Origin: Flexilinea flocculi
GTDB taxonomy: Bacteria; Chloroflexota; Anaerolineae; Anaerolineales; Anaerolineaceae
DNA length: 64,000 nt
NCBI RefSeq assembly: GCF_001192795.1
Contig: NZ_DF968181.1
Coordinates: 25,601 to 89,600 of the forward strand
Reading direction: 5' to 3'
The notes under the pieces were generated by a model. That model did not search any database and was not told the DNA's origin. It saw only the letters and a program-made list of their open reading frames with translations. Below, piece by piece: positions 32,279-41,118 of this stretch (the first letter of the stretch is position 1; each line of letters begins with the position of its first letter). Made by a program: the position numbers and the translations under genes.

Positions 32279-33648
32279 TAGACAATATCCTCCATGGCGA
32301 GGTTGTTCATCCATTTTTTGGAAATGAACCGTGAAAAGACGATCACACTTTTGAAGATTTCTTCCATCATAACGCCAAAATATACGATTGAAATTGGCTG
32401 ATGAAAAACATTCGCCAATATGAAAGCAATCGGAATTCCGATAAACCAGGAGCAGCCGGAGTCAACAATCAGGCAAAATCGCACATCGCCTCCGGCACGC
32501 AAAACGCCGATAATCAAGGTATACGATGTTGTTCTTGCCCAGAGACAGGCTGCCATGATCGCCAGAATATGAGCCGCATAGTCGGTAGCTTCCGGTGACA
32601 GGGAATAGATGCCCAATATTTTCTTGCGAGCCAGAAAAACTGCTGAACCAATGGTTAATGACAGCAGAATGGATAATGTAACCGAACGTTTACTGTATGT
32701 ATATGCTTTTTCCTTCTCATTGGACCCCAATAAATTGCCTGTCATAATACCGCAGGCATCTCCGACACCCAGAAAAATCGTAAACATAAGACTGTCAATT
32801 GGACTCACAGCGCCGACAGCGGCAATGGAGGCGGTTGAAATATTTGCATAGATTGAAGAGTAAACATTCGTTCCCAGCCCCCAGATTCCTTCGTTGATCA
32901 TCACTGGCAGAATATTCTTTATGGCGGCTCTCGTTACCCGTTTTTGAAAATCGAACATATTTCGGAAGGTAGCTGCCACAGGATACTTTTTTAAATAGGT
33001 GAGCGATATCAGCAGAACAAATTCACCGGACCGGGCGATCAGCGTTCCGATGGCTGCTCCTTTGACTCCCATAGCCGGAAAACCAAAATGACCAAAAATA
33101 AAAATCCAACTGAGTATGACTTTTAATATCAGAGAAATTCCTGTGGTGAACATCGGCACTCTGGTATTGCCCGTACAGCGATGCGCGCTGGCAAACATAT
33201 TGGTGATCGGGAATAGAAGGTAGCTGATGGACAAGGTCGAGAGATACATTGCGCCGGTACGGATTACTTCAGGATCGTCGGAATAAAGGGAAAGGATCTG
33301 GTTCGGCAGGATCGCAGTTAAAGTAAAAAAGATAATTCCTACACTGGCACAACCGATCAGTTGGATTCCCATGATGCGATGGATGTTCTGTGTGTCTCTT
33401 GCACCCCAGTATTGGGCATTGAGAATGGCGCCACCTCCAACCAAACCAAAAATAATCGTGTTGAACAGATAAAAATAGAATTGATTGCAGATATTGACCG
33501 ATCCAAGCGCAACATCTCCCAAGGATCCGATCATCAGACTGTCAATCAGATTTATGGAGGAATTAATGGCGTTTTGGAGAATCAATGGAATTGCAAGATT
33601 CCAGATTTTTCGGTAATACTCTTTATCAGAAAACAAAAAATGAAACAT
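32272..33648 (-). CDS. MATE family efflux transporter
   Basis: A 458-residue membrane protein with about 12 hydrophobic helices in two halves. It has family hallmarks such as IPLILQNAINSSINLIDSLMIG, GGGAILNAQYWGA and, in the second half, SPIDSLMFTIFLGVGDACGIMTGNLLG. It is predicted to export drugs or metabolites by cation antiport across the cytoplasmic membrane. GAGG stands seven bases before the ATG. It has no partner genes and no neighbouring regulator. Confidence 0.93.
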   Translation of the reverse strand: MFHFLFSDKEYYRKIWNLAIPLILQNAINSSINLIDSLMIGSLGDVALGSVNICNQFYFYLFNTIIFGLVGGGAILNAQYWGARDTQNIHRIMGIQLIGCASVGIIFFTLTAILPNQILSLYSDDPEVIRTGAMYLSTLSISYLLFPITNMFASAHRCTGNTRVPMFTTGISLILKVILSWIFIFGHFGFPAMGVKGAAIGTLIARSGEFVLLISLTYLKKYPVAATFRNMFDFQKRVTRAAIKNILPVMINEGIWGLGTNVYSSIYANISTASIAAVGAVSPIDSLMFTIFLGVGDACGIMTGNLLGSNEKEKAYTYSKRSVTLSILLSLTIGSAVFLARKKILGIYSLSPEATDYAAHILAIMAACLWARTTSYTLIIGVLRAGGDVRFCLIVDSGCSWFIGIPIAFILANVFHQPISIVYFGVMMEEIFKSVIVFSRFISKKWMNNLAMEDIVYQ

Positions 33649-33704
33649 ATAGAGACCTCAACGGCTCAACTTTACCACAAAAAATCAATTTCTTTCATAT
33701 TTCG

Positions 33705-33829
33705 CAGTAATTCGAAATATGAAACAGCAAATCCAAACAGGGAAAGAATTCCTTGTAGTTGTATTGTTTTTTAGCGAAGCTAAAAAACAATACAACTACA
33801 AAAGAATCCTCCCCATATCTCGAATTGCC
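33705..33829. repeat. Family A hairpin element with the longest perfect stem
   Basis: The ends are CAGTAATTCGAAATAT and ATATCTCGAATTGCCG. A perfect 23-bp stem (33753-33775 with 33779-33801) has a 3-base loop. Its arms read TTGTAGTTGTATTG and CAATACAACTACAA, different from other copies on both sides at once. Confidence 0.92.
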
Positions 33830-33942
33830 GGGACCTTATCAGAATTTTCCGCAATTCGTAACTTTAGCCAGTCCCCTGAATACAGAAAGCGTATCTGTTA
33901 TTGGTGCCGCAAATCTGGTAAAAAGTGTAAAACAGCAAATAA

Positions 33943-34893
33943 TCAAGCAGCCGGCATGCTCAGATGATTGATATAAGCTTCTGCCTTTTCATAATCGGGG
34001 AATGATTTTTCCAGTTTTCGGAATTTTGTTGTATGAGCAATTCGGCGGTTCCCTTTTTGGTCAAAACCCAGCGCTTTGTGCAGCATCTCATGATACATGA
34101 CAAATTCGATTACATAGTCGGGTGTCTGTTTTTGATCCAGCGCTTTATTGATCATAATGGTGTCGGTTTGATAATTGTAAGTCCCCATTCTGCATTTATT
34201 AGGCTGGGCTGACCACTTAATGATTGGTTGCTTCATCGTATTGTTGAAAAAAGTCTTGTTAACTTTCGAGAAGACTTCTACCAAATTGAAGTATCTCCCA
34301 TTGGTTTTTATCATCTCTTTTCTGACAGGTAGATTTTCTTGAAAATAATCCCTGATCTTTCCAATTTGCGGTTCTTGTTGAATGGCTTTGAAGATCTGAT
34401 TCAAATGTTCTTTTTTGCGGGAGGAAATTGCATGAGCGAGATCTTTGATCTGAGAATCTGCCAGTCCGATGACTGCCTCCTGCATTTGGATTGAAATCAC
34501 ATCTCTTGTTTCCTGATACGATAAAAAAACGGAAAATGGGTAAATCTGTATATTGATCAAAGGATGAAAAGTTTTACGGTTTTCACTCAACGATTTAAGA
34601 AATTTCTGCAGAAAGAATATATGCAGGCGGTATTGTTTTTCCCAATACAGAAAATTTATCCAACGGTTATAAATCGCATAGCTGCGGCTGGTTTCAACAA
34701 TCCCTTTGGCAGCTAATATTCCGATATTCATTTTTGCTGACTCCATCAGGCTCCAAATTTGTTCGTCATCGGATTTGGTAAAAACCGGTTTTTGTGCAGA
34801 ATTCTGAAATGTTTTCTGCAGATATTTCATCTGAGCAGTAATGGAAAGTTCTGAAAAGCTGTTCCGTTTCTTCAAAAAGGCCTCAATTTTCAT
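33943..34893 (-). CDS. SprT-like metallopeptidase domain protein
   Basis: A 316-residue protein. The C-terminal 120 or so residues carry a zinc site YHEMLHKALGF followed by HTTKFRKLEKSFP, the HExxH plus downstream His pattern of SprT-like domains. MGTYNYQTDTIMINKAL just before it fits the same fold. The N-terminal 190 residues are helical and not recognised. SprT-like proteins include the Spartan type that digests DNA-protein crosslinks, but many bacterial ones are uncharacterised. No ribosome binding site is obvious before the ATG. Confidence 0.8.
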   Translation of the reverse strand: MKIEAFLKKRNSFSELSITAQMKYLQKTFQNSAQKPVFTKSDDEQIWSLMESAKMNIGILAAKGIVETSRSYAIYNRWINFLYWEKQYRLHIFFLQKFLKSLSENRKTFHPLINIQIYPFSVFLSYQETRDVISIQMQEAVIGLADSQIKDLAHAISSRKKEHLNQIFKAIQQEPQIGKIRDYFQENLPVRKEMIKTNGRYFNLVEVFSKVNKTFFNNTMKQPIIKWSAQPNKCRMGTYNYQTDTIMINKALDQKQTPDYVIEFVMYHEMLHKALGFDQKGNRRIAHTTKFRKLEKSFPDYEKAEAYINHLSMPAA

Positions 34894-34951
34894 TTTTGTA
34901 TCAGTGTGTCAATAAAAAAAAACTTTACTCTGTTTTGAAATATTTATTGAT

Positions 34952-35110
34952 CTGTCATTGCGATCAAAGAGAAGCAATCTCTTTCCGGATGGTGCTCTGC
35001 CAAACATGTGGCGGGGAGATTGCCACGCAATGATAGGCTCCTTATTGCGATTCCTGTGAAAATTGAATTCTATTTTCATTATCGGATGTGTAATTTCTTT
35101 CATACTTCAT
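34952..35110. repeat. Composite of family B (34952-35036) and inverted family C (35043-35110)
   Basis: CTGTCATTGCGATCAAAGAG through GGAGATTGCCACGCAATGATAG, then TCCTGTGAAAATTGAATTC and ATCGGATGTGTAATTTCTTTC. As a unit it is the reverse complement of 44771-44955, so B and C appear to have moved or been copied together. Confidence 0.85.
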
Positions 35111-35164
35111 AAAGCTTTCCCAAATGTCGAATTCCAGATAAGAAACGGGCTGATATTCGGATCC

Positions 35165-35797
35165 TTAATGAATTTGACAGCGCAATACGGTGCGCAGTTT
35201 CTCCGGTGCGGTTTTACGTGGATCAGAAAGGTAGATTTCGCGATGTGTGTGGGAAATCCTTGACAATCCCTGTTCAATAAGAAATTGTTCTATCTTTTGG
35301 AAACTTCTGGATTCGCTGTCAAATGAACCGATGTGCATCATTTGGACGCACAAACCTTCCTGGAAGGTTTCAAATCTTGCTTCATCCAGTTTTGGATTTG
35401 GTTTTTTCTTCTTGACGATTCCGAGAATATCCTCAGCAAAGGACTCGCTGACAAAATCCGGCTGCCGAATCATTAAAGTATAAATAAATCGATTTTTATC
35501 TAATCTCGAAAAGTCACTGCTCTCATCGGCCTGTTCCAAATCCCAGACACCTTCCAGTGGATAAATCGTGTATTCCTGATACTGCTCTGGTGCGTTTCCG
35601 GATTTGGGTGACATTTTTATGGAATAGGAAATAGAATAAAGAGCCTGAACCGCATCCGAAAAGGATTCGCTGGTGTTCGGATCTCCCTTACCCGAAATCA
35701 TAAAAAATTTCATTTCAGGAATGGTGATTAAAACCGGATGTTCTGCCGGAAGGTAATACATTTTTTCATCTTTTTTATAATCAAGTTTTCCAGTCAT
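35165..35797 (-). CDS. GyrI-like small-molecule binding protein
   Basis: A 210-residue stand-alone protein of the GyrI-like/effector-binding fold. It starts MTGKLDYKKDEKMYY and has PVLITIPEMKFFMISGKGDPN, YPLEGVWDL, FIYTLMIRQPDFV and a C-terminal HTHREIYLSDPRKTAPEKLRT, as in uncharacterised GyrI-like proteins from many Firmicutes and Chloroflexi. Related domains sense or hydrolyse hydrophobic drugs. The ATG at 35797 has GGAGG close upstream, so the longer frame to 35881 is rejected. It has no helix-turn-helix. Confidence 0.85.
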   Translation of the reverse strand: MTGKLDYKKDEKMYYLPAEHPVLITIPEMKFFMISGKGDPNTSESFSDAVQALYSISYSIKMSPKSGNAPEQYQEYTIYPLEGVWDLEQADESSDFSRLDKNRFIYTLMIRQPDFVSESFAEDILGIVKKKKPNPKLDEARFETFQEGLCVQMMHIGSFDSESRSFQKIEQFLIEQGLSRISHTHREIYLSDPRKTAPEKLRTVLRCQIH

Positions 35798-35814
35798 TAT
35801 TCCTCCAATTATCC

Positions 35815-35935
35815 AAAAATTCGAAATGTAGGAAGAAATATTCATTGTTGTGTTATTTTGTACTTCGGGGAAAAATAACACAACAATAAATATTTTCTCT
35901 CTATTTGGAAAGTATGTCGAAATTTCGAATTGCTG
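35815..35935. repeat. Family A hairpin element
   Basis: The ends are AATTCGAAATGTAG and AATTTCGAATTGCTG. A 16-bp stem (35844-35859 with 35872-35887) reads ATTGTTGTGTTATTTT and its complement. Confidence 0.85.
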
Positions 35936-35993
35936 TCCGTATGCACAATTTAAAACTTCAGCTATGCTGAAGGTGCTTGTTGCAGAGGATTCA

Positions 35994-38222
35994 CTATTCT
36001 GAAAATTCTATCTCGATATCAAACCTGCGGCGCCAGTCTGCAATTGCCTTCATTAATAATACCGAATTTTTAACCGCAGGCAGCGAACTGCGATTGAGAA
36101 AATCATCGAGCTCTTTTGCGGATGGTATTTCGAGGATGGAATACGTTTTTGTAAACCAGTGGAACAGTGTCAGATCCCATTCCGTAATTTCACTGTTCAT
36201 TCTTGCAAGAAAGAAAGTGGAACAGTCGCTGCTGATTTGCATCGCAGTAATCGCTCCGACATTTTCCTGGTTGTATATCTCTGCCATTTTGCTACCAGAA
36301 CAAAGATTGAAAACAGAGCATGTACCGGATTGTGTTCCCAGGGCGCAGATTTCCCCTGGCAGAATATCCAGAATCGAGAGAATCCGGTCATCAATTTCCG
36401 GAGATGTATCTTCGATGATCGCCTTTTGACTCATCAGGTTCCAGCACGATATACGATTGCTGCTTGATCCGCAGGTTACCAGCCCTCTCTGATGATTCTG
36501 TCCGAGGATAAAGTTGTCCGGCGCTGTCATAAACGATGATACGGTTTGACTTTTGTTGGGATCAAAGCAGGTCAGTTTTCCATTTTGACTTAATATAATG
36601 ATGCGGCTGTTCTCTGAATCGAAAGAAACTCGCAGGAGATCGGATGTCTGACAATTGAACTCCCGGATTAAAGTACCGTGCGGAAATCCCCAAATCGCGC
36701 CAAAACCGGCTTGATCGACCGTATAAAACCGTTTATTGTCCCGGTCGACAAATAATCCGATCAGCGGCATTTTTTGCGATGGAATGGATTTAATCATTCT
36801 TCCGGATGGAATTTGAAAGATCTGAATACGATTATCGCGGGTGGCAGTAAGCAAATGAGATCCATCCATGGAAAAGCTCATGGCTCGGAAGCTGCTGCAA
36901 CTGTTTAGAGAGATGGGAGGAATACGACGATCACGGATATTCCAGATCTGGATCTCATCGTTCAGAAATGATGCAGCCAGATGCTCAGAATCAGGGCTAA
37001 TGCAGAGCTGAATTGGGTTCTTTTTTTGTGAAAAATAGCGGTGTACCAACGGGACAGGAATGGTTTGTGGCAGTGTATTCATCATATTCCCGATCCGGGT
37101 AAAAAAGTTTATCTCCTCAGAATTTTGCGGGAAAAAAGATGCTGATTCCAGTATCTGATAAAGCATCGGTGTGAAACAGAAAGGAACAATCGGAAGCAGT
37201 TCCCAAAGTTTTTGCATCTTCCCGCTATCCTGCAGCGATTGAATCAATTCGAACCATTGGGAAAGGGAAAGCGTTTTACGCTCTGTTTGAAATTGCACTG
37301 AAGCATCAAGATCTCTGAGCCATGCGACATGGCCGGTTTTGCGGCTGATTAAAATCAGTCTGCGTTTAAAAACATCATCGGCCGCAATAAACGTTTTGCG
37401 AATCTTTCGATATTCAAAATCCGACTGATTGTATAAATCCCATTGTTCTGTCAGGAAAAAAAAGACCGCATGCTGGTCTGGATCCTGTGGGCGAAGCTGA
37501 TATTTCATGCAGGCTTGATAACTGATCGGATCACCATATTGTAGAAAAAAATCTGCAATGATGGATCTCTGGGCTATGAATGATTCAGACATTGTTTCAA
37601 CAAACAGCAGTTTTTCTTGATCTGAGAAAGATCCATAATTTTTAGTGATTCGTTGCGTGTCTGGCTGACCGCTTGATATCGATTGAAAATAAGCTGCGAT
37701 GATCATCCAATTGGGCTGAATGGCTTTTTCTGTATGTAGCAGCCTGTTTTGGATCCCGATAGATGACTGCAGAAAGTATTTGGTCAGAAAACGCAGCTCC
37801 GGATCGATTTTCTTTAATCCCTCTCTATTGTTCAGGATCCAGTATTTCGCGCTGTTTTGTTCGGAAACGGGAAGTTGGAAATCGTATTGTCGCATTGCTT
37901 CCAGCGCCAATTCATTCCGATCCTGAATCGCCAGATCGAAAACTGCCTGAATGGCGTCTGCATCATTCTTTTTGCCGAAAAATATCAGTACTGCAAACGC
38001 TCTCTTTTGCAATTCTTCTGAAACGGCACTTTTTACCGCAGTTCTTAAAGTTTGAATGATCTCCTGTTTATTTTCCTGTGGGGATTTTTCAACCGCTTCT
38101 GAAAGCATCGCAATTGCGCCGATACTGGCAGTCTGGTACAGCAAATCCAAAGGGATATTTTGCGGGATCACAGGGGTGGTTAATAGTGCGAGTAAGAGTT
38201 TTAGATCCGGATTTTGCGTCAT
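35994..38222 (-). CDS. Large protein with C-terminal WD40-like repeats, third gene of the AAA/DUF1257 operon
   Basis: A 742-residue protein. About residues 390-680 look like a WD40-type propeller (LCISPDSEHLAASFLNDEIQIW, MSFSMDGSHLLTATRDNRIQIF, GTQSGTCSVFNL, AMQISSDCSTFFLARM). The N-terminal half is helical, LLLALLTTPVIPQNI then HEAT-like stretches (FDLAIQDRNELALEAMRQ), with no catalytic motif seen. The ATG overlaps the DUF1257 stop as ATGA, so the three proteins are made together. It may be a scaffold or substrate adaptor for the AAA ATPase; that is inference. No signal peptide is present. Confidence 0.72.
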   Translation of the reverse strand: MTQNPDLKLLLALLTTPVIPQNIPLDLLYQTASIGAIAMLSEAVEKSPQENKQEIIQTLRTAVKSAVSEELQKRAFAVLIFFGKKNDADAIQAVFDLAIQDRNELALEAMRQYDFQLPVSEQNSAKYWILNNREGLKKIDPELRFLTKYFLQSSIGIQNRLLHTEKAIQPNWMIIAAYFQSISSGQPDTQRITKNYGSFSDQEKLLFVETMSESFIAQRSIIADFFLQYGDPISYQACMKYQLRPQDPDQHAVFFFLTEQWDLYNQSDFEYRKIRKTFIAADDVFKRRLILISRKTGHVAWLRDLDASVQFQTERKTLSLSQWFELIQSLQDSGKMQKLWELLPIVPFCFTPMLYQILESASFFPQNSEEINFFTRIGNMMNTLPQTIPVPLVHRYFSQKKNPIQLCISPDSEHLAASFLNDEIQIWNIRDRRIPPISLNSCSSFRAMSFSMDGSHLLTATRDNRIQIFQIPSGRMIKSIPSQKMPLIGLFVDRDNKRFYTVDQAGFGAIWGFPHGTLIREFNCQTSDLLRVSFDSENSRIIILSQNGKLTCFDPNKSQTVSSFMTAPDNFILGQNHQRGLVTCGSSSNRISCWNLMSQKAIIEDTSPEIDDRILSILDILPGEICALGTQSGTCSVFNLCSGSKMAEIYNQENVGAITAMQISSDCSTFFLARMNSEITEWDLTLFHWFTKTYSILEIPSAKELDDFLNRSSLPAVKNSVLLMKAIADWRRRFDIEIEFSE

Positions 38223-38602
38223 GACTCATTCATTCTTCTCAATACCAGATGAATCTGATTTTTTTCATCTTTTTCTTCCTGCGCAATTTGAAATCCCTGT
38301 TCAGAAAGTGTTTTTAGCACAGAGAGATACGCATATTGTTGCAGAACCTGATTTTTGAATTTTTTCGGATCGAGCTGAATTTGGAACCAGTCCGCTGCAA
38401 TCTTATACCCGGTTTTACTTTTTCGGAAACCAATCGGAGCTGAATAGGGAATCTCTACCAGAAAATCCACTTTCACTGTTCGGTCCATGCTCCGGATTTC
38501 CAGATTTTCTGCTTGATTCACGACATAACCGAGTTGCTGCAGCGCTTCCAGTAAAATATCGCGATCCATAAGTCTGGTTTGAACGATCGAAATATGAGAC
38601 AT
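38219..38602 (-). CDS. DUF1257 (Ycf35-like) protein
   Basis: A 127-residue protein with MSHISIVQTRLMDRDILLEALQQLGY at the start, the DUF1257/Ycf35 signature, then GFRKSKTGYKIAADWF and a C-terminal VLKTLSEQGFQI. In cyanobacteria and plastids Ycf35 has no firm function. It is often encoded near a Ycf46-type AAA ATPase and a small DUF2997 protein. Here the ATPase is six bases upstream and no DUF2997 gene lies between them. Confidence 0.85.
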   Translation of the reverse strand: MSHISIVQTRLMDRDILLEALQQLGYVVNQAENLEIRSMDRTVKVDFLVEIPYSAPIGFRKSKTGYKIAADWFQIQLDPKKFKNQVLQQYAYLSVLKTLSEQGFQIAQEEKDEKNQIHLVLRRMNES

Positions 38603-38608
38603 GCTCGC

Positions 38609-40150
38609 TTACTCGGGTAAGGTTTTTATTTCAATTTGAATGGGAACAAACTGGCTTTCCGCCACTGATGAGTCTCGGAACGATGCGGATTGAGCTCGTC
38701 CTTCCCGCAGCCAATCCCGCAGCTTTTCCACATTTTCGCGCTGAGAAATGGAGATCGGGACCTGTTTTTGAAGCGCCGCCAGTATGTCCTCTGTGGTAAA
38801 TTCTCTGCGATGGTCATTAAAACCGATATACATCGCATCAATTACTGCCTGTTCGATTTCTGATCCGACATATCCGCGGGATGCCTGTGCCAGCCGCTGC
38901 AGGTCATAAGCATCCGGAAGCCGTTTGCGTTTTAAAATATGAACTTCAAAGATTTCTTTGCGTTCCGATTCTGTAGGAAGGTCAAGGAAAAAAACCTCAT
39001 CAAAACGTCCGCGCCGCAGCAATTCCGGCGGCAGCGCAGTGATATCATTGGCTGTGGCGACAACGAAAACCGGCGCTGTTTTTTCCTGCATCCAGGTTAA
39101 CAAGGATCCAAACACGCGGGTGCTTGTTCCGGCATCTAATCCGCCGTGTGAAAGCGCCTTTTCTAATTCATCAATCCACAGAATGCAGGGCGCGATGATT
39201 TCAACAATCGAAAGTGCCCGGCGAACCCGCTCTTCGGATTCTCCGACCAGACTGCCGAACAATGCGCCAACATCCAACCGCAGGAGCGGCAGATGCCACA
39301 GCCGGCTGATCATCTTTGCCGTCAGACTTTTTCCAGTGCCTGGAATTCCGATCAGTGCAACGCCTTTTGGCGCCGGCAGACCATATGCAGCTGCCTCATG
39401 CCCGAATGCCTGTTCGCGCAAGTTGAGCCACTGTTTCAACGCTCCCAGTCCTCCGACATCAGCAGGCGTCTCGTCGGTATCCGTGTATTCGAGCGCTTCA
39501 ACCTCCCGAATAATTTGTTTCTTTTCCTGGCTTACAAAATCAATATCCGCCTCACTCAAAAATCCTCGGCTGACAATTGATTTTGCAAACACGCGCTGAG
39601 CCTGCGATGCAGTTAATCCCAATGCTGCCTGCAGCAATTTTTCTTTTCCGGAAGGGCTGAGCCGAATTTCGACACCCGGAGTCAATTGGAGTTTATCCAG
39701 AACCTCTTCAAGCTGCGTGATATATGGTAGCGGGTAATCCAGAATCACGCTTTCATTGATCAATTCAGAAGGAATCTCTGCACCGGCGGCAGTGATAATA
39801 ATTGACTTTTTTGAAAATTTTAATGTCTCGGCCAGCGTGCACAGTTTTCGTTTGATGCTGGAATTATTCCAGAATTCATGATAGTCTTTGAGGATGAAAA
39901 GGCAGGGCTCCTGCGGATCCGCTTTTTCGATTTGTTCCAGAACAGTCAGGGCGTCGCGGCCCCCTTTTGGAGCTGCATTTCCGATGATCGGCTGAAATCC
40001 ATCAGCGATATCCCAGGCAATACAAGATCGTCCGGTGTTCTGACACAACATTTTCAATGTGTCGATGATACGTTCTTCTTCTGGAGACAGTATCAGAATC
40101 AACGTTGCTTTTGAGCGTAAATATAAATCAACTTCTGTAATAAAATCCAT
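38609..40150 (-). CDS. Ycf46-like AAA ATPase
   Basis: A 513-residue AAA+ protein. The N-terminal 220 residues are a degenerate P-loop-like domain (LILILSPEEERIIDTLK, LFILKDYHEFW) as in Ycf46. The C-terminal classical AAA module has PADVGGLGALKQWL, Walker A GIPGTGKS, Walker B CILWIDELEKAL, sensor VVATAND, arginine finger region ELLRRGRFDEVFFLDLP and a winged C-terminal lid. It is probably a hexameric remodelling ATPase with unknown target. GTG at 40156 is possible, but TATAAT (40157-40162) ends six bases before the ATG at 40150, suggesting a leaderless start there. Confidence 0.88.
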   Translation of the reverse strand: MDFITEVDLYLRSKATLILILSPEEERIIDTLKMLCQNTGRSCIAWDIADGFQPIIGNAAPKGGRDALTVLEQIEKADPQEPCLFILKDYHEFWNNSSIKRKLCTLAETLKFSKKSIIITAAGAEIPSELINESVILDYPLPYITQLEEVLDKLQLTPGVEIRLSPSGKEKLLQAALGLTASQAQRVFAKSIVSRGFLSEADIDFVSQEKKQIIREVEALEYTDTDETPADVGGLGALKQWLNLREQAFGHEAAAYGLPAPKGVALIGIPGTGKSLTAKMISRLWHLPLLRLDVGALFGSLVGESEERVRRALSIVEIIAPCILWIDELEKALSHGGLDAGTSTRVFGSLLTWMQEKTAPVFVVATANDITALPPELLRRGRFDEVFFLDLPTESERKEIFEVHILKRKRLPDAYDLQRLAQASRGYVGSEIEQAVIDAMYIGFNDHRREFTTEDILAALQKQVPISISQRENVEKLRDWLREGRAQSASFRDSSVAESQFVPIQIEIKTLPE

Positions 40151-40162
40151 GGCCACATTATA
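40151..40162 (-). promoter_or_regulatory. -10 box for the AAA/DUF1257/WD40 operon
   Basis: On the minus strand TATAAT (40157-40162) precedes the ATG at 40150 by six bases. No good -35 was found at the usual distance. Confidence 0.5.
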
Positions 40163-40192
40163 CTATAGCTGTCATCCTTCGTACGCTGGAAC

Positions 40193-40296
40193 CAGCGATT
40201 CGAAATATGGGGAGGATTTTTTTCGTTGTGATGATTTCTGTGCAAAGGGCAAAAATCATCACAACGAAAAGTATTTCCCGATTGATTCGAATAGCA
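40193..40296. repeat. Family A hairpin element in a divergent promoter region
   Basis: The ends are CAGCGATTCGAAATATGG and GATTGATTCGAATAGCA. A 21-bp stem (40220-40240 with 40250-40270) has one mismatch. The arms read TTCGTTGTGATGATTT and AAATCATCACAACGAA, unlike other copies. Confidence 0.88.
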
Positions 40297-40349
40297 AGTC
40301 GATGTTCAGAATCGTTGCGGCGAAACGTGCACGTCCAAAGAAAATCAAT

Positions 40350-40362
40350 TACAATACAGCAT
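40350..40362 (+). promoter_or_regulatory. -10 box for a probably leaderless metal ABC transporter mRNA
   Basis: TACAAT (40350-40355) followed by exactly seven bases and the ATG at 40363. No ribosome binding site is seen. Confidence 0.45.
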
Positions 40363-41109
40363 ATGAACAATGACCTTCAATCTACTCCGATGATCCATCT
40401 CAAAAACGCCTGTCTGGGGTACCGCAATGATCGGGAGCTTGTCCTAAAGAATATTACAATTGATTTCTTTCCTGGGGACGAAGTGGCTGTCATCGGCCCG
40501 AATGGCGCAGGAAAATCCACTTTGTTTAAAACGATTGTGGGTTTGATCCCGCTGATGCAGGGGGAAGTCACTGTGCATGGCGGCAGGGGCGGCAATCATA
40601 AAGATTGTGTCTCCTATATCCCGCAAAAAGAAGCCATTGATTGGAATTATCCGATTACCGTACGAGAAGTTGTGATGATGGGACGATTCGGAAAACTCTC
40701 TTTCTATCAAAAACCCGGAAAAAAAGATATCGAGATTGTCAATTCTGCGATTCAGCGCATGGGCGTTGCTGACCTGGCAGACCGTAAAATTCGGGATTGT
40801 TCCGGCGGTCAGCAGCAGCGCGTTTTTTTGGCAAGATCGCTGGCTCAACACCCGCATATTCTATTGATGGATGAACCGTTCAGCGCGGTAGATGTCGCCA
40901 CCGAACAGGTGATTCTGGAAAACCTGCGCCAGCTTCGGGAATTCAAAGTGACGACACTGGTCGCCACGCACGATCTGGGACTTGTCTACGAAAATTTTGA
41001 ACGGACGCTCATTTTAAATCATCGCATTGTCGCTTATGGTCTGACCAAAGAAGTGATGACTCCCGAAAATCTTCAGGAAGCTTTCGGCAAAAAGGCTGTT
41101 TATGTATGA
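40363..41109 (+). CDS. Metal ABC transporter ATP-binding protein (ZnuC/TroB type)
   Basis: A 248-residue ATPase of a zinc, manganese or iron importer. Walker A is GPNGAGKS, the Q-loop YIPQKEAIDWNYP is typical of this cluster, the signature is CSGGQQQR, Walker B is ILLMDEPFSAVD, and the switch His is in VATHDLG. The frame is open back to 40207, but that part runs through a family A element, so ATG at 40363 is chosen. The permease follows after nine bases. The metal cannot be told. Confidence 0.93.
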   Translation: MNNDLQSTPMIHLKNACLGYRNDRELVLKNITIDFFPGDEVAVIGPNGAGKSTLFKTIVGLIPLMQGEVTVHGGRGGNHKDCVSYIPQKEAIDWNYPITVREVVMMGRFGKLSFYQKPGKKDIEIVNSAIQRMGVADLADRKIRDCSGGQQQRVFLARSLAQHPHILLMDEPFSAVDVATEQVILENLRQLREFKVTTLVATHDLGLVYENFERTLILNHRIVAYGLTKEVMTPENLQEAFGKKAVYV

Positions 41110-41118
41110 GGAGCCGAA

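Noticed and set aside
40207..40362. N-terminal extension of the metal transporter ATPase
   Set aside because: It is translated from a family A hairpin element and is not part of the ABC fold.
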